The notes: a model not told the origin generated them from the sequence alone. 64,000 nt of DNA from Oleispira sp964022115 (GCA_964022115.1 CAXIBC010000002.1:31938-95937), one strand, 5' to 3'; shown: positions 53,436 through 62,811, counted from the first letter of the stretch. Made by a program: numbers and translations.

Positions 53436-54023
53436 ATGGCGGAGAAAGAATTAGATAAACGGGTTGAACGCTCTCGCCGTTTATTGATTGATGCCTTGCT
53501 AGAGCTGATGAAGGATCGTCCATATAGCAAAATTTCTGTGGCTCATATTGCTGAACAATCTGGGGTTGCACGGCCGACGTTTTATTTACATTTTCATTCT
53601 AAAGACGACTTGTTGATTGCTTATATCGATGAGATGTTTGAAAAGTTTTATGCTGAAATCGATGGTTATATCACCCTGCGTAAAGATGCGGATCCTGTCA
53701 TTGCGTCTATTATGTTTCGTCAATGGTCGGATAATGCCGTTTTTGCGCGCTTGTTAGTGCAAGACGACATCGATAGTTTGATGTTAAGCCAGTTTAAGAA
53801 TTATGTATCACGGGTAGTAGAGCGCTTTATGGATGCCCATGGTATTCAAAATCGAGCTGGGTTATTGCCTTACGTTGTTGATTATTTGGCGGGGGCGTCT
53901 TTTATGGTGATTACGCGCTGGGTACGTGAAGGCTTTGTTGAGACCCCTGAAGTGATGGGGGAGTTGTATGCTTCTTTGGTTCGGCCGGGTTTGCTGGCGG
54001 TTCTATTAGGGGGATATTTGTAG
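53436..54023 (+). CDS. TetR family transcriptional regulator
   Basis: 195 residues. The N-terminal HTH (about 10-55) has SRRLLIDALLELM, ISVAHIAEQSGVARPTFYLHF and SKDDLLIAYI, standard for TetR. The C-terminal domain (about 80-195) is helical with a possible ligand pocket (FARLLVQDDIDSL). The target is probably the adjacent dehydrogenase genes and itself; ligand may be an acyl-CoA (inference). It is not PsrA by obvious signature. It lies 208 bases after the second dehydrogenase. Confidence 0.9.
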   Translation: MAEKELDKRVERSRRLLIDALLELMKDRPYSKISVAHIAEQSGVARPTFYLHFHSKDDLLIAYIDEMFEKFYAEIDGYITLRKDADPVIASIMFRQWSDNAVFARLLVQDDIDSLMLSQFKNYVSRVVERFMDAHGIQNRAGLLPYVVDYLAGASFMVITRWVREGFVETPEVMGELYASLVRPGLLAVLLGGYL

Positions 54024-54069
54024 AAGGATATTTGTAGAATTAGTTTGAGTATATGACTAAGAATGTCGT

Positions 54070-54100
54070 AATAAGAGAGCGTATTTCACGCTCTCTTATT
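54070..54100. terminator. Bidirectional terminator between tetR and hpf
   Basis: Perfect 13-bp stem AATAAGAGAGCGT/ACGCTCTCTTATT around ATTTC, AT-rich at the base so it can act in both directions for the convergent genes. Confidence 0.85.
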
Positions 54101-54132
54101 GTTGTTGGCTAATCTTTAGCCTGTATTTGGCG

Positions 54133-54501
54133 CTATTCTGCAATTTCAGCGGTCGCCGCCGAACCAGCACGACGTTTTAGGTCGTGACGCTTTTCATGAA
54201 TTTTACGAACTTTACGCTGTGCAACGTCAAAAGCATCTTTCACCGCGACGTACATGTCTTCGTGCGCTTTGTTATCGTGATTGTCGTTGGTGATAGCGAC
54301 GGTCTCACCAGGTAAACCAATTTCAAGGGATACGTGGGCTAGCTTGCCTTTGTTGCTATGGTTATGTGGCATAGCCACAACTGCACGAATACCCGTTACC
54401 GAATCATATATGCTGGAGATCTTACCGGCTTTTTCTCGTATCAACTGTTCGATACCATCAGAGTGTTCAATATCACGGAAGCTAATTTCCAAACCTTTCA
54501 T
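54133..54501 (-). CDS. hpf: Ribosome hibernation factor (HPF/RaiA family)
   Basis: 122 residues of the S30AE family. Start LEISFRDIEHSDGIEQLIREKAGKI, then VVAMPHNHSNKGKLAHVSLEI and DMYVAVKDAFDVAQRKVRK. A short basic tail follows, then AGSAATAEIAE. The protein binds the 30S subunit and inactivates ribosomes in stationary phase. Short form, so dimerisation (100S) needs RMF or another factor. It is not next to rpoN, its common neighbour. Confidence 0.88.
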   Translation of the reverse strand: MKGLEISFRDIEHSDGIEQLIREKAGKISSIYDSVTGIRAVVAMPHNHSNKGKLAHVSLEIGLPGETVAITNDNHDNKAHEDMYVAVKDAFDVAQRKVRKIHEKRHDLKRRAGSAATAEIAE

Positions 54502-54715
54502 GGCGAATCCTTATAAATGTTCGAGTAATAATAATGGTCCATGGATTACAAAAGCGCTATGAGTTAAGTAAATTATTTCCCCCTTATTTATTATTTAGGG
54601 ACAAAACGATTCAGCTTCTCATTCGGCTATCTTGCCTGCGCTCTAATAAAACATGTAGCAATTGCCGCCATTTTTCAAGTGTAAATGTCGAAAATGATGT
54701 AAACATTGCTTAAGC

Positions 54716-54743
54716 ATGGCTATTTATAACGGTAAATAGCCAT
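54716..54743. promoter_or_regulatory. 11-bp inverted repeat upstream of the HAD gene
   Basis: ATGGCTATTTA and TAAATAGCCAT flank TAACGG, 60 bases before the HAD start in a 301-base divergent region. No T run, so an operator or mRNA structure is more likely than a terminator. Nothing else was seen in the rest of the gap. Confidence 0.55.
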
Positions 54744-54802
54744 ACCTAGAGTTCATTTTAACCTCTATAATATTCGGATTATGCCTTTGAGAGTGTCTGT
54801 AT

Positions 54803-55492
54803 ATGCCGTTAGAGAAAACCGTGAAAGTCTATCAGGCGCCCTATGTTTTCTTTGATTTAGATGACTCTTTGATCAATAAAGATGCGAGTAGTCTATGGAT
54901 TAAGTGGCGAATTAAGTTTGATCGTTGGGGGTTAGTGGAAGCCATTCAAGCGTTAGCGTCCTTGTACCGAGCTTATAAAAAAGGACGGGTAAGCCATTGG
55001 CGCTTGTCGAACTATTATCGCACGCGCACCAAGGGGATGAGTGTGAGTGAATATCAGCAGCATATTAATGACTTCTTCAATCAGCGAGGGCATTTATATA
55101 TTTATCCACAGGCGGCTTCACTCATTTTCGCCTACCAGCGCCAAGGCACTAAATTAGTTTTAATTACCGGCCAAGATGAAGTTATGGCGAAAGCTTATGC
55201 TGATGCACTCGGGCTCGATTTTGTGATCGGTAACCGTTTTGCCCTTGAAGGGGGAAAGATTAAAGGGCTGACGAAACCTCTGTGTTATGGCGAAGGTAAG
55301 GTTGAGCTGGCTAAGGCTTTTGCTAAGGAGCGTGGCTTTGATTTATCCGAAGCGGTTTTTTACAGTGATAGTCATGCCGATTTACCTTTATTAGAAGCGG
55401 TCAAGCAGCCTGTGGTTTTAAATCCTAATCCATACCTAACCAGCCTTGCTAAACAAAGAGGCTGGCCACAGCTTGATTGGCGTAAGAACTAG
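54803..55492 (+). CDS. HAD-IB family phosphatase (SerB-like)
   Basis: 229 residues. Motif I is VFFDLDDSLI with Asp18 and Asp20; the motif II region contains LVLITGQDE; motif III is GEGKVE; motif IV YSDSHADLPLLEA. This fits the HAD-IB group related to phosphoserine phosphatase. Substrate unknown; possible roles include phosphoserine or phospholipid dephosphorylation. It has its own promoter region and lies 206 bases before trpE. Confidence 0.88.
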   Translation: MPLEKTVKVYQAPYVFFDLDDSLINKDASSLWIKWRIKFDRWGLVEAIQALASLYRAYKKGRVSHWRLSNYYRTRTKGMSVSEYQQHINDFFNQRGHLYIYPQAASLIFAYQRQGTKLVLITGQDEVMAKAYADALGLDFVIGNRFALEGGKIKGLTKPLCYGEGKVELAKAFAKERGFDLSEAVFYSDSHADLPLLEAVKQPVVLNPNPYLTSLAKQRGWPQLDWRKN

Positions 55493-55572
55493 ACTCATTC
55501 CAGCCAACTCGGTATAGTTAAGTCACTTTTAAATTTCATTGCTAGGAGCACTTTGGTGTCCTTTCAGTACAC

Positions 55573-55638
55573 ATGTCCTAACCAGCAAGGACATCTCTTT
55601 TCCAAACGATGGTAATAGTCTAAGAACCGGCTCGGTTC
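55573..55638 (+). promoter_or_regulatory. Two small hairpins in the trpE leader region
   Basis: ATGTCCT/AGGACAT with an 8-base loop (55573-55594), then GAACCG/CGGTTC with a GCT loop (55624-55638). No leader peptide rich in Trp codons was found. No T tract follows. The role is unclear. Confidence 0.4.
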
Positions 55639-55698
55639 AATGTCGTCTTTAATTTATATTTATAAACCATCGCATCTGATTGCTTGACGGACTAGGTC

Positions 55699-57183
55699 AT
55701 GACTCCTGAACAATTTAATACATTAACGCAGCAAGGTTATAATCGCATACCGGTTGCGCGCGAAGTAATGGCGGATCTTGATACGCCACTTTCGACATAT
55801 CTTAAGCTCGCTTCTGGGCCTTATTCTTATTTGCTTGAATCCGTTCAAGGTGGCGAAAAGTGGGGCCGATATTCTATGATTGGCCTACCTTGCGCCGAAG
55901 TTATTAAGGTTGAAGGTTTGACTATTAGCCATTTTATTAATGGTGAGCGGACCTCTCAGCAAGAAGTTGAAGATCCGTTAGATTATATCGAACAGCTGCA
56001 AGCCAAATATAAAGTCCCGGTATTGGATAATATGCCGATTTTTGACGGCGGTTTGGTTGGCTATTTTGGCTACGATACTGTGCGTTATATTGAAAAGCGC
56101 TTACAAGATAGCTGTCCTCCTGATGAGCTTGGCACCCCTGATATTTTATTGATGGTATCGGAAGAGGTGGTGGTATTTGACAACCTCAGTGGCAAAATTT
56201 ATTTGATTGTATTGGCTAATCCAGAGCATGAAAATGCGCTAGAGAACGCCGAAGCGCGGTTAGATGAATTGCGTATCCAGCTACGCCAGCCTTATCAGGG
56301 TTCTATTGGCCAAGCGTTGGCGGAACCTAAAGTCGTTGATGAAAGTGACTTTAAGTCGGGCTTTGGTGAGCAAGAATTTCAACAGTCGGTTGAAGATATT
56401 AAAGAGTACATTCTTTCTGGCGACATTATGCAGTGTGTAATTTCACAGCGCATGCAGGTACCGTTTGGTGGTGAGCCGATTCAGGTTTATCGCGCATTAC
56501 GCACCTTGAATCCATCCCCTTACATGTATTTTATGGATTTGGATGACTTCCATATTGTCGGTTCTTCACCAGAAATTTTAGCGCGTTTAGAAGATGGTGA
56601 AGTGACGGTGCGTCCAATTGCGGGCACACGTTATCGGGGTAAGACACCCGAAGAAGATTTAGCCTTAGAAAAAGAACTATTATCCGACCCTAAAGAAATT
56701 GCCGAACATTTAATGCTGATCGATTTAGGTCGTAACGATGCAGGACGAGTATCAAAAGTCGGCACGGTGGAAGTGAGCGACCAGATGGTGGTTGAGCGCT
56801 ATAGCCATGTGATGCACATTGTTTCCAACGTAACGGGCAAGGTTAAAGACGATATTAGCGCGATGGATGTTTTGCGTGCGGTACACCCTGCAGGCACCTT
56901 AAGTGGCGCGCCGAAGATTCGGGCGATGGAAATTATTGATCAAATGGAGCCGGTTAAGCGTGGTGTATATGGCGGCGCAGTCGGTTATCTAAGCTGGAAT
57001 GGCAATATGGATACCGCCATTGCCATTCGTACCGCAGTGATCAAAGACGGTGTATTAAACATTCAAGCGGGTGCTGGGGTCGTTGCCGATTCTGTACCAC
57101 GCTTGGAATGGAAAGAAACATTAAACAAAGGCCGCGCGTTATTTCGCGCAGTGGCTATGGCTGAATCTGGCTTGGACCAATAG
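55699..57183 (+). CDS. trpE: Anthranilate synthase component I
   Basis: 494 residues. The tryptophan-binding motif SYLLESVQGGEKWGRYSMIG near residue 50 indicates feedback inhibition. The chorismate-binding core has RPIAGTRYRGKTPEED and HPAGTLSGAPKIRAMEII. It makes anthranilate with TrpG. Length is usual. It heads trpEGDC, 12 bases before trpG. Confidence 0.97.
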   Translation: MTPEQFNTLTQQGYNRIPVAREVMADLDTPLSTYLKLASGPYSYLLESVQGGEKWGRYSMIGLPCAEVIKVEGLTISHFINGERTSQQEVEDPLDYIEQLQAKYKVPVLDNMPIFDGGLVGYFGYDTVRYIEKRLQDSCPPDELGTPDILLMVSEEVVVFDNLSGKIYLIVLANPEHENALENAEARLDELRIQLRQPYQGSIGQALAEPKVVDESDFKSGFGEQEFQQSVEDIKEYILSGDIMQCVISQRMQVPFGGEPIQVYRALRTLNPSPYMYFMDLDDFHIVGSSPEILARLEDGEVTVRPIAGTRYRGKTPEEDLALEKELLSDPKEIAEHLMLIDLGRNDAGRVSKVGTVEVSDQMVVERYSHVMHIVSNVTGKVKDDISAMDVLRAVHPAGTLSGAPKIRAMEIIDQMEPVKRGVYGGAVGYLSWNGNMDTAIAIRTAVIKDGVLNIQAGAGVVADSVPRLEWKETLNKGRALFRAVAMAESGLDQ

Positions 57184-57195
57184 GAGGAATTTATT

Positions 57196-57780
57196 ATGTT
57201 ACTGATGATTGATAATTACGATTCCTTCACCTACAACGTGGTGCAATATTTTGCCGAGCTAGGTGCGGATGTTCAGGTGTATCGCAACGACGAAATTACT
57301 ATCGAGCAGATCGAGGCACTTAACCCCGATCACTTGGTGATTTCCCCCGGGCCTTGCACCCCAAATGAAGCCGGTATTTCTGTCGAAGCGATTCGTCATT
57401 TTGCCGGCAAATTACCGATTTTAGGTATTTGCTTGGGCCATCAGAGTATTGGTCAGGTTTTTGGTGGTGATATTGTGCGCGCAGGACAGGTGATGCATGG
57501 TAAAACCTCGCCAGTCGTTCATGCCGACTTGGGGGTCTTTAAAGGCTTACAAAACCCTTTAGTCGCTACCCGCTATCATTCACTGGTCATTGATAAAAAG
57601 AGCTTGCCTGATTGTTTGGAGATTACCTCTTGGACAGAAAACCAAGATGGCTCCATGGAAGAAATTATGGGTGTGCGCCATAAAGAGCTGGATATCGAAG
57701 GGGTTCAGTTTCACCCTGAATCGATATTAACGGTTCAAGGTCACGAACTATTGAATAATTTTTTAAAGCGCAGCAAATAG
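57196..57780 (+). CDS. trpG: Anthranilate synthase component II (glutamine amidotransferase)
   Basis: 194 residues. Nucleophile Cys79 in ILGICLGHQSIGQ; His173 and Glu175 in FHPESIL complete the triad. LLMIDNYDSFTYN is the standard start. It feeds ammonia to TrpE and possibly PabB. AGGAGG lies shortly before the ATG. The gap to trpD is 40 bases. Confidence 0.97.
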   Translation: MLLMIDNYDSFTYNVVQYFAELGADVQVYRNDEITIEQIEALNPDHLVISPGPCTPNEAGISVEAIRHFAGKLPILGICLGHQSIGQVFGGDIVRAGQVMHGKTSPVVHADLGVFKGLQNPLVATRYHSLVIDKKSLPDCLEITSWTENQDGSMEEIMGVRHKELDIEGVQFHPESILTVQGHELLNNFLKRSK

Positions 57781-57820
57781 CTAGCCGCGATTGATGATTA
57801 AAGTATAAAGGACATTCACT

Positions 57821-58864
57821 ATGAATATTCAACAAGGGTTAGCTAAAGTCATTGAGCGTCAGAATCTGACGACGGAAGAGATGGTTGCGGTCATGAATCA
57901 AATTATGGGTGGTGAGGCGACTCCTGCTCAGATTGGTGGTTTCTTGGTGGGTCTGCGCATGAAAGGCGAAACCATTGATGAAATCACTGGGGCAGCTTCT
58001 GTGATGCGCGAACTAGCATCCGGCGTAAAAGTTGATGATGTTAATGCTGTGGATACTTGCGGCACTGGCGGCGATGGTTCTAACTTGTTTAACGTGTCTA
58101 CGGCGTCTGCTTTTGTGGTTGCTGCAGCTGGTGGTAAGGTCGCAAAACACGGCAATCGCAGCGTTTCGTCGACAACCGGTAGTGCGGATGTTTTAGAGTT
58201 TGCGGGTGTATCGTTAACCTTAACCATGGAGCAGGTGGCTCGTTGTGTGAATGAAATTGGCGTAGGTTTTATGTTTGCACCGGCTCATCACAGCGCCATG
58301 AAGCATGCTATTGGCCCACGTAAAGAACTGGCTCAGCGTACCATTTTTAATATGTTAGGCCCTTTGACCAATCCTGCAGGGGTTAAAAACCAAGTAATTG
58401 GGGTATTTAACGCGGCCTTGTGTCGTCCATTAGCCGAAGTATTACAGCGTTTAGGCAGCGAGCATGTTTTGATTGTGCACTCTGATGATGGCTTGGATGA
58501 AATTAGTTTAGGATCTGAAACCTCAGTTGCAGAGCTAAAAGACGGCCAAATTAAAGAATATAAAATAAAGCCTGAAGATGTTGGTATTAGCAGTCAAAGT
58601 TTGATCGGTTTAACGGTTAATAGTGCAGAACAGAGCTATCAATTAATTAAAGATGCTTTAGGCAAGCGTGAGACTGACGCGGGTAATAAAGCCGCCGATA
58701 TTATTGCGCTTAACGCCGGGGCTGCCATTTATGCCGCGAATATTGCGTCTAGCTTGGAGCAGGGGATTGAAATGGCACAAGATGCTATTTTCTCGGGTTT
58801 GGCGCTCGGTAAATTGAATGAGTTAGTGAGTTTTACGCGCTGTTTGGTCGAAGACCAAGCTTAG
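57821..58864 (+). CDS. trpD: Anthranilate phosphoribosyltransferase
   Basis: 347 residues. PRPP-binding motif DTCGTGGDGSNLFNVST, KHGNRSVSS and FMFAPAHHSAMKH are intact. It joins PRPP and anthranilate in the third step of tryptophan synthesis. AAAGGAC precedes the ATG. Operon context trpEG-D-C. Confidence 0.98.
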   Translation: MNIQQGLAKVIERQNLTTEEMVAVMNQIMGGEATPAQIGGFLVGLRMKGETIDEITGAASVMRELASGVKVDDVNAVDTCGTGGDGSNLFNVSTASAFVVAAAGGKVAKHGNRSVSSTTGSADVLEFAGVSLTLTMEQVARCVNEIGVGFMFAPAHHSAMKHAIGPRKELAQRTIFNMLGPLTNPAGVKNQVIGVFNAALCRPLAEVLQRLGSEHVLIVHSDDGLDEISLGSETSVAELKDGQIKEYKIKPEDVGISSQSLIGLTVNSAEQSYQLIKDALGKRETDAGNKAADIIALNAGAAIYAANIASSLEQGIEMAQDAIFSGLALGKLNELVSFTRCLVEDQA

Positions 58865-58896
58865 TTAGTCACGGGTTTGGTAATAGGAAAGGTTTA

Positions 58897-59691
58897 ATGA
58901 ATACCCCTACAATTTTGAAAAAAATCCTTGATACTAAGGTAATCGAAGTTCAGCAGCGTAGTGCTGAAATATCACTCGCGGATATGAAAGCTCGTGCTTT
59001 TGATCAGCCCCAAGCCCGTGGTTTTTATAAGGCTATGCAGGCTAAAGTCGCAGCGGGTTTACCAGCGGTGATTGCGGAAATCAAAAAGGCCTCGCCTAGC
59101 AAAGGGGTCTTCCGTGAAGATTTTAATCCTGCTCGTATTGCTGAGTCTTATGAGAAAGCCGGTGCCGCATGTTTATCGATATTAACGGATAAAGAGTATT
59201 TTCAAGGCAGCGAAGCGTTTCTGCAGCAAGGTCGTAATGCCTGCTCGATTCCGGTTATTCGTAAGGACTTTTTAATCGACCCTTATCAGGTATTTGAAGC
59301 GAAAGTGATCAATGCCGACTGTATCTTATTAATCGTATCGGCGTTAAGTGATATGCAGTTGCAAGACCTTTCGGGTTTAGCGACAGAGCTGGGGATGGAC
59401 GTTTTAGTTGAAGTGCATGATGAGCAAGAGCTGCAATCTGCGCTGAAATTGGATACGCCTTTAGTCGGTATTAATAACCGCAACTTACATACGTTTGAGG
59501 TGAGCTTAGAAAATACTTATGCCCTATTAGATCAGATTCCAGCCGATCGTATGGTGGTGACTGAGAGTGGTATTGTCACTCGTGATGATGTTGCGGCGAT
59601 GCGTGCTAAGCAAGTGAATGCTTTCTTAGTCGGAGAAGCATTTATGCGTGCTGAATTCCCTGGGGATAAGTTAGCTGAGTTGTTTTTTTAA
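58897..59691 (+). CDS. trpC: Indole-3-glycerol phosphate synthase
   Basis: 264-residue TIM barrel without a fused TrpF domain. Catalytic motifs AEIKKASPSKGV, IRKDFLID, GINNRNLHTFEV and VTESGI are intact. It converts CdRP to indole glycerol phosphate. A GGAAAGG site lies before the ATG. It is followed by a terminator. Confidence 0.98.
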   Translation: MNTPTILKKILDTKVIEVQQRSAEISLADMKARAFDQPQARGFYKAMQAKVAAGLPAVIAEIKKASPSKGVFREDFNPARIAESYEKAGAACLSILTDKEYFQGSEAFLQQGRNACSIPVIRKDFLIDPYQVFEAKVINADCILLIVSALSDMQLQDLSGLATELGMDVLVEVHDEQELQSALKLDTPLVGINNRNLHTFEVSLENTYALLDQIPADRMVVTESGIVTRDDVAAMRAKQVNAFLVGEAFMRAEFPGDKLAELFF

Positions 59692-59707
59692 ATACTTATA
59701 GTTAAAG

Positions 59708-59739
59708 AAGCAGGCAGTAATGATGCAGCCTGCTTTTTT
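59708..59739 (+). terminator. Terminator after trpC
   Basis: AAGCAGGC/GCCTGCTT stem with a 12-base loop and a T run. Ends the trpEGDC unit ahead of the convergent HD-GYP gene. Confidence 0.88.
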
Positions 59740-59777
59740 ACCGGCATAATATTGATCGACATAATAAGTGGATAAAA

Positions 59778-61346
59778 TTAATGGCTATCGGGATATTCTT
59801 CGCGAATAGCGACGAGTTGATCAATATTCTGCTCGAAAAGATCGACTAGCTGAGGATCAAAATGTTTGCCTTTCTCTTCTTTGATAATGGCAATGATTTC
59901 CTCAATGGGCCACGCCTCTTTATAGCAACGCTTACTCCCTAATGCATCAAACACGTCTGCTAGCGCTGTGATGCGACCGGCGATATGGATCTCTTCACCT
60001 TTAAGACCTCTTGGGTAACCGTTTCCATCCCACTTTTCATGATGTTGGCCAGCGATAATCGAGCCTAGCTGCAGAATACGTTTATCAGATTTTGCTAAAA
60101 TTTCCTCACCGATTAATGCATGGGTTTTCATAATCAGCCATTCTTCGGGAGTATGTTTACCAGGTTTATTTAAAATGCTATCAGGAATTCCGACTTTGCC
60201 GACATCGTGCAAAGGGGATGATAATTTAATCAGTTCAGCTTCTTCTTCTGGTAGTCCATAGGCGATGGCCAAGAGCTGAGAAATTTGTGCGACACGTTTA
60301 ACATGGGCTCCGGTTTCTTTCGATCTTTTCTCAACCGCTTCACCTAGCATATAGACCAGCTCTTTTTGGGTTTCTTGAATATCCTCACGCATTAATAAAT
60401 TTTCGTACGTCGCGGCAACATTGGCGGCATAGATTTCAAGCAACTGCTTATCTAGATCACTAAGGTCGTGGTGGAAGGTGACATAAAGTAAGCTCTCGCT
60501 ACCTTTTTGCGAAGAAAAGTAGCCAATGTAATAATCTTCATAATAATGCGATTTATGGTCTGCTAAAACTTCTCGAAACCCTTTTTGCACCTGCTCGGGT
60601 AATTCTTCAAGGCTAGTGACCATTTGGTCAGTTTGCATGTTGCCGGTTGCCGCCAAGATGCGGAAGGATCGGGTTTCTATATCTAGGCGTATATCATGAG
60701 TTATCGATGTGCAATATAAGGCGCTTTGCTCTAACCCGAGTAGTGTCGTGATTTGTGCTAAGACGGCCGTCGCAAATTTATTTAATGTACCGGAGCTAAA
60801 GACTTCGGTAGAGGCTTTTATGACACCCTCTAGGCCTTTTCTATGCTGATTAAGAGTGCAGATATCACGGTAACTACGCAAGGTGGCATAGAGTAGGGTA
60901 TTGAGTTTAGTCGTGGTTAATTCGGTTTTGTCTTTGTAGTCATTGATGTCGTAATTTCGGATGACTTCATTTTCTGGAGCTTGGCCAGGCTGCCCTGTCC
61001 TAAGCACTAAGCGAGTATAACGATTATGGAGGTCTTCACGAATATAGCGAGCAACCTCTAAACCGGCATGTTCGTCTTCCATGACCACATCGAGTAAGGC
61101 TAAAGCGATATCATCACGCTGAGCGATAATTTTTTTTGCTTCTAGCCCACTATAAGCACTGATTAATTCTAGCTGTAAACCATCGAAAGCGAAGTTGTGC
61201 AGTACCATACGGGTGACTTTATGCACGTCGGGCTCGTCATCGGCGATCAGTACTTTCCATGTCTGATTTGCAGCATTGTTAGATTGTTCATCACCAGAGT
61301 TGGTAAACAAAGGTTCGTCGCTGCTAAATAAAGCTTGATCACTCAT
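59778..61346 (-). CDS. Response regulator with DUF3369 and HD-GYP domains
   Basis: 522 residues from ATG 61346 (GGAG lies 9 bases upstream; a TTG five codons further is an alternative). Receiver domain at about 25-145 with phospho-acceptor Asp in LLDVVMEDEHAG. DUF3369 sensor-like domain at about 165-330. HD-GYP domain at about 340-520: SPLHDVGKVGIP and HHEKWDGNGYPRGLKG are both intact. The HD-GYP domain should hydrolyse c-di-GMP. No partner histidine kinase is adjacent. It lies between trpC and crp, where many relatives have nothing. Confidence 0.93.
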   Translation of the reverse strand: MSDQALFSSDEPLFTNSGDEQSNNAANQTWKVLIADDEPDVHKVTRMVLHNFAFDGLQLELISAYSGLEAKKIIAQRDDIALALLDVVMEDEHAGLEVARYIREDLHNRYTRLVLRTGQPGQAPENEVIRNYDINDYKDKTELTTTKLNTLLYATLRSYRDICTLNQHRKGLEGVIKASTEVFSSGTLNKFATAVLAQITTLLGLEQSALYCTSITHDIRLDIETRSFRILAATGNMQTDQMVTSLEELPEQVQKGFREVLADHKSHYYEDYYIGYFSSQKGSESLLYVTFHHDLSDLDKQLLEIYAANVAATYENLLMREDIQETQKELVYMLGEAVEKRSKETGAHVKRVAQISQLLAIAYGLPEEEAELIKLSSPLHDVGKVGIPDSILNKPGKHTPEEWLIMKTHALIGEEILAKSDKRILQLGSIIAGQHHEKWDGNGYPRGLKGEEIHIAGRITALADVFDALGSKRCYKEAWPIEEIIAIIKEEKGKHFDPQLVDLFEQNIDQLVAIREEYPDSH

Positions 61347-61443
61347 ATAGACCTGCTCCAATTACACTAATTGAAGTCTAGGACAAATGAGTTAAGTCTG
61401 CTTATTGATTTATTAAAAACATTTATATTTGCAACTAAGGGAG

Positions 61444-62112
61444 TTAACTCTCCCTCCTTGGTAAGCTGGCAGCGCGGCGAGTGCCTTGAACGACCATGGT
61501 TTTGCCGGCAACATTTACTAGGCCTTGCTCTTCAAGCGCTTTGAGTACTCGCCCGACCATTTCACGGGAGCAACCAACGATACGACCAATCTCCTGGCGA
61601 GTGATCTTAATCTGCATGCCATCAGGGTGCGTCATAGCATCAGGCTGCTGAGATAGCTCTAATAACGTACGTGCAACACGTCCTGTAACATCTAAGAAAG
61701 CAAGATCACCGGCTTTGCGAGTGGTATTACGTAAACGTAGAGACATTTGTTCAAAAATAGCGTACAGCAAGCGTGGATCATCTTTCACCAACTCAAGAAA
61801 CTTGGTATAGCTAATTTCTGCGACTTCACAGTCGGCTTTGGCTTTAACCCAAGCGGTTCGCGCTTTAGCTTCTGCGTCAAATAGGCCCATCTCACCAAAG
61901 AAATCCCCTTGGTTTAAGTAAGCCATGATCATTTCACGGCCATCTTCATCCTCGATGATGACAGTCACAGAACCTTTGACGAGGAAAAATAAGGAGTCGC
62001 TTTGATCGCCAGCGTAAATTAACGTGCTGCGAGCAGGATAGCGTCGACGGTGAGCATGCTCTAAAAATACGTCGATATATTCTGCTTTGGTACTCATTCC
62101 ATAAAGGCTCAT
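61444..62112 (-). CDS. vfr: CRP/Vfr family cAMP-responsive regulator
   Basis: 222 residues; an ATG five codons later (62097) is possible. The cAMP pocket is GDFFGEMGLFDAEAKARTAW with the conserved Arg. The C-terminal HTH is ITRQEIGRIVGCSREMVGRV. Close to Vfr of Pseudomonas, which controls pili, virulence and quorum sensing. Divergent from the OsmC gene over 276 bases. The trpC-vfr-osmC order is conserved, here interrupted by the HD-GYP gene. Confidence 0.93.
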   Translation of the reverse strand: MSLYGMSTKAEYIDVFLEHAHRRRYPARSTLIYAGDQSDSLFFLVKGSVTVIIEDEDGREMIMAYLNQGDFFGEMGLFDAEAKARTAWVKAKADCEVAEISYTKFLELVKDDPRLLYAIFEQMSLRLRNTTRKAGDLAFLDVTGRVARTLLELSQQPDAMTHPDGMQIKITRQEIGRIVGCSREMVGRVLKALEEQGLVNVAGKTMVVQGTRRAASLPRRES

Positions 62113-62217
62113 AAATCAGTTACCCGTCCGCGGTAATAAGAGCGAAAATTGCTCATTGAAAATAATAACGTGTATTTAATGGTTCAATCTTAATGTTATC
62201 TAGCTATTGTCTAAGCG

Positions 62218-62232
62218 CTATCTATTAGATAG
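62218..62232. promoter_or_regulatory. Palindrome in the vfr-osmC divergent region
   Basis: CTATCTATTAGATAG has 7-bp arms around one T. It lies about 105 bases from vfr and 157 from the OsmC gene. It does not match the CRP site TGTGA-N6-TCACA. Confidence 0.45.
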
Positions 62233-62388
62233 TGCCGCAAGTCTATAGTGCAACAACACGAACTGATACATAGTTCTATTCTAACAAATTCATCAGATAC
62301 TACGAGTAGTTAGCTCTCAGTATTATAGGTGATATTATTCTATCTGCTTTTGCTATGGTAACCTTGCGCCATTCTATGGAGATATTTA

Positions 62389-62811
62389 ATGAAAGCGACA
62401 ATTAAATGGGGCGGCGACGTCAAGTTCATCGGTGAGTCTGGTACTGGCCATACGGTTATTATGGATGGTCCTGAAGATCATGGTGGTAAAAATCAGGGTG
62501 TACGCCCGATGGAGCTACTGCTTTTAGGTATGGGTGGCTGTACTAGCTTTGATGTGATGAGCATTTTAAAGAAGCAACGCCAAGATGTTGTGGATTGTGT
62601 AGCGGAAATCGAAGCGCAGCGCGCGGATGCAGTGCCTTCTGTTTTTACTAAGATTCATATCCACTTTAAAGTGCAAGGGCGTAAGTTGCGAGAAGTGGCG
62701 GTGGAGAAGGCGGTTGCGCTTTCCGCAGAAAAATACTGCTCTGCTTCTATTATGTTGGAAAAGGGTGGGGTCGAAATTACTCACAGCTTTGAAGTTGAAG
62801 ACGTGACTTGA
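62389..62811 (+). CDS. OsmC family redox protein
   Basis: 140 residues. The conserved Cys residues of the peroxidatic type are visible in MGGCTSFDVMSILKKQ and KYCSASIMLEK. The RPMELLLLGMGGCT block is typical. OsmC proteins reduce organic hydroperoxides; this short YhfA-type branch has an uncertain substrate. GGAGA precedes the ATG. It is divergent from vfr. Confidence 0.93.
   Translation: MKATIKWGGDVKFIGESGTGHTVIMDGPEDHGGKNQGVRPMELLLLGMGGCTSFDVMSILKKQRQDVVDCVAEIEAQRADAVPSVFTKIHIHFKVQGRKLREVAVEKAVALSAEKYCSASIMLEKGGVEITHSFEVEDVT

Noticed and set aside
55600..55690. Short frame (about 15 codons) before trpE as an attenuator peptide
   Set aside because: It contains no Trp codon and no ribosome site.
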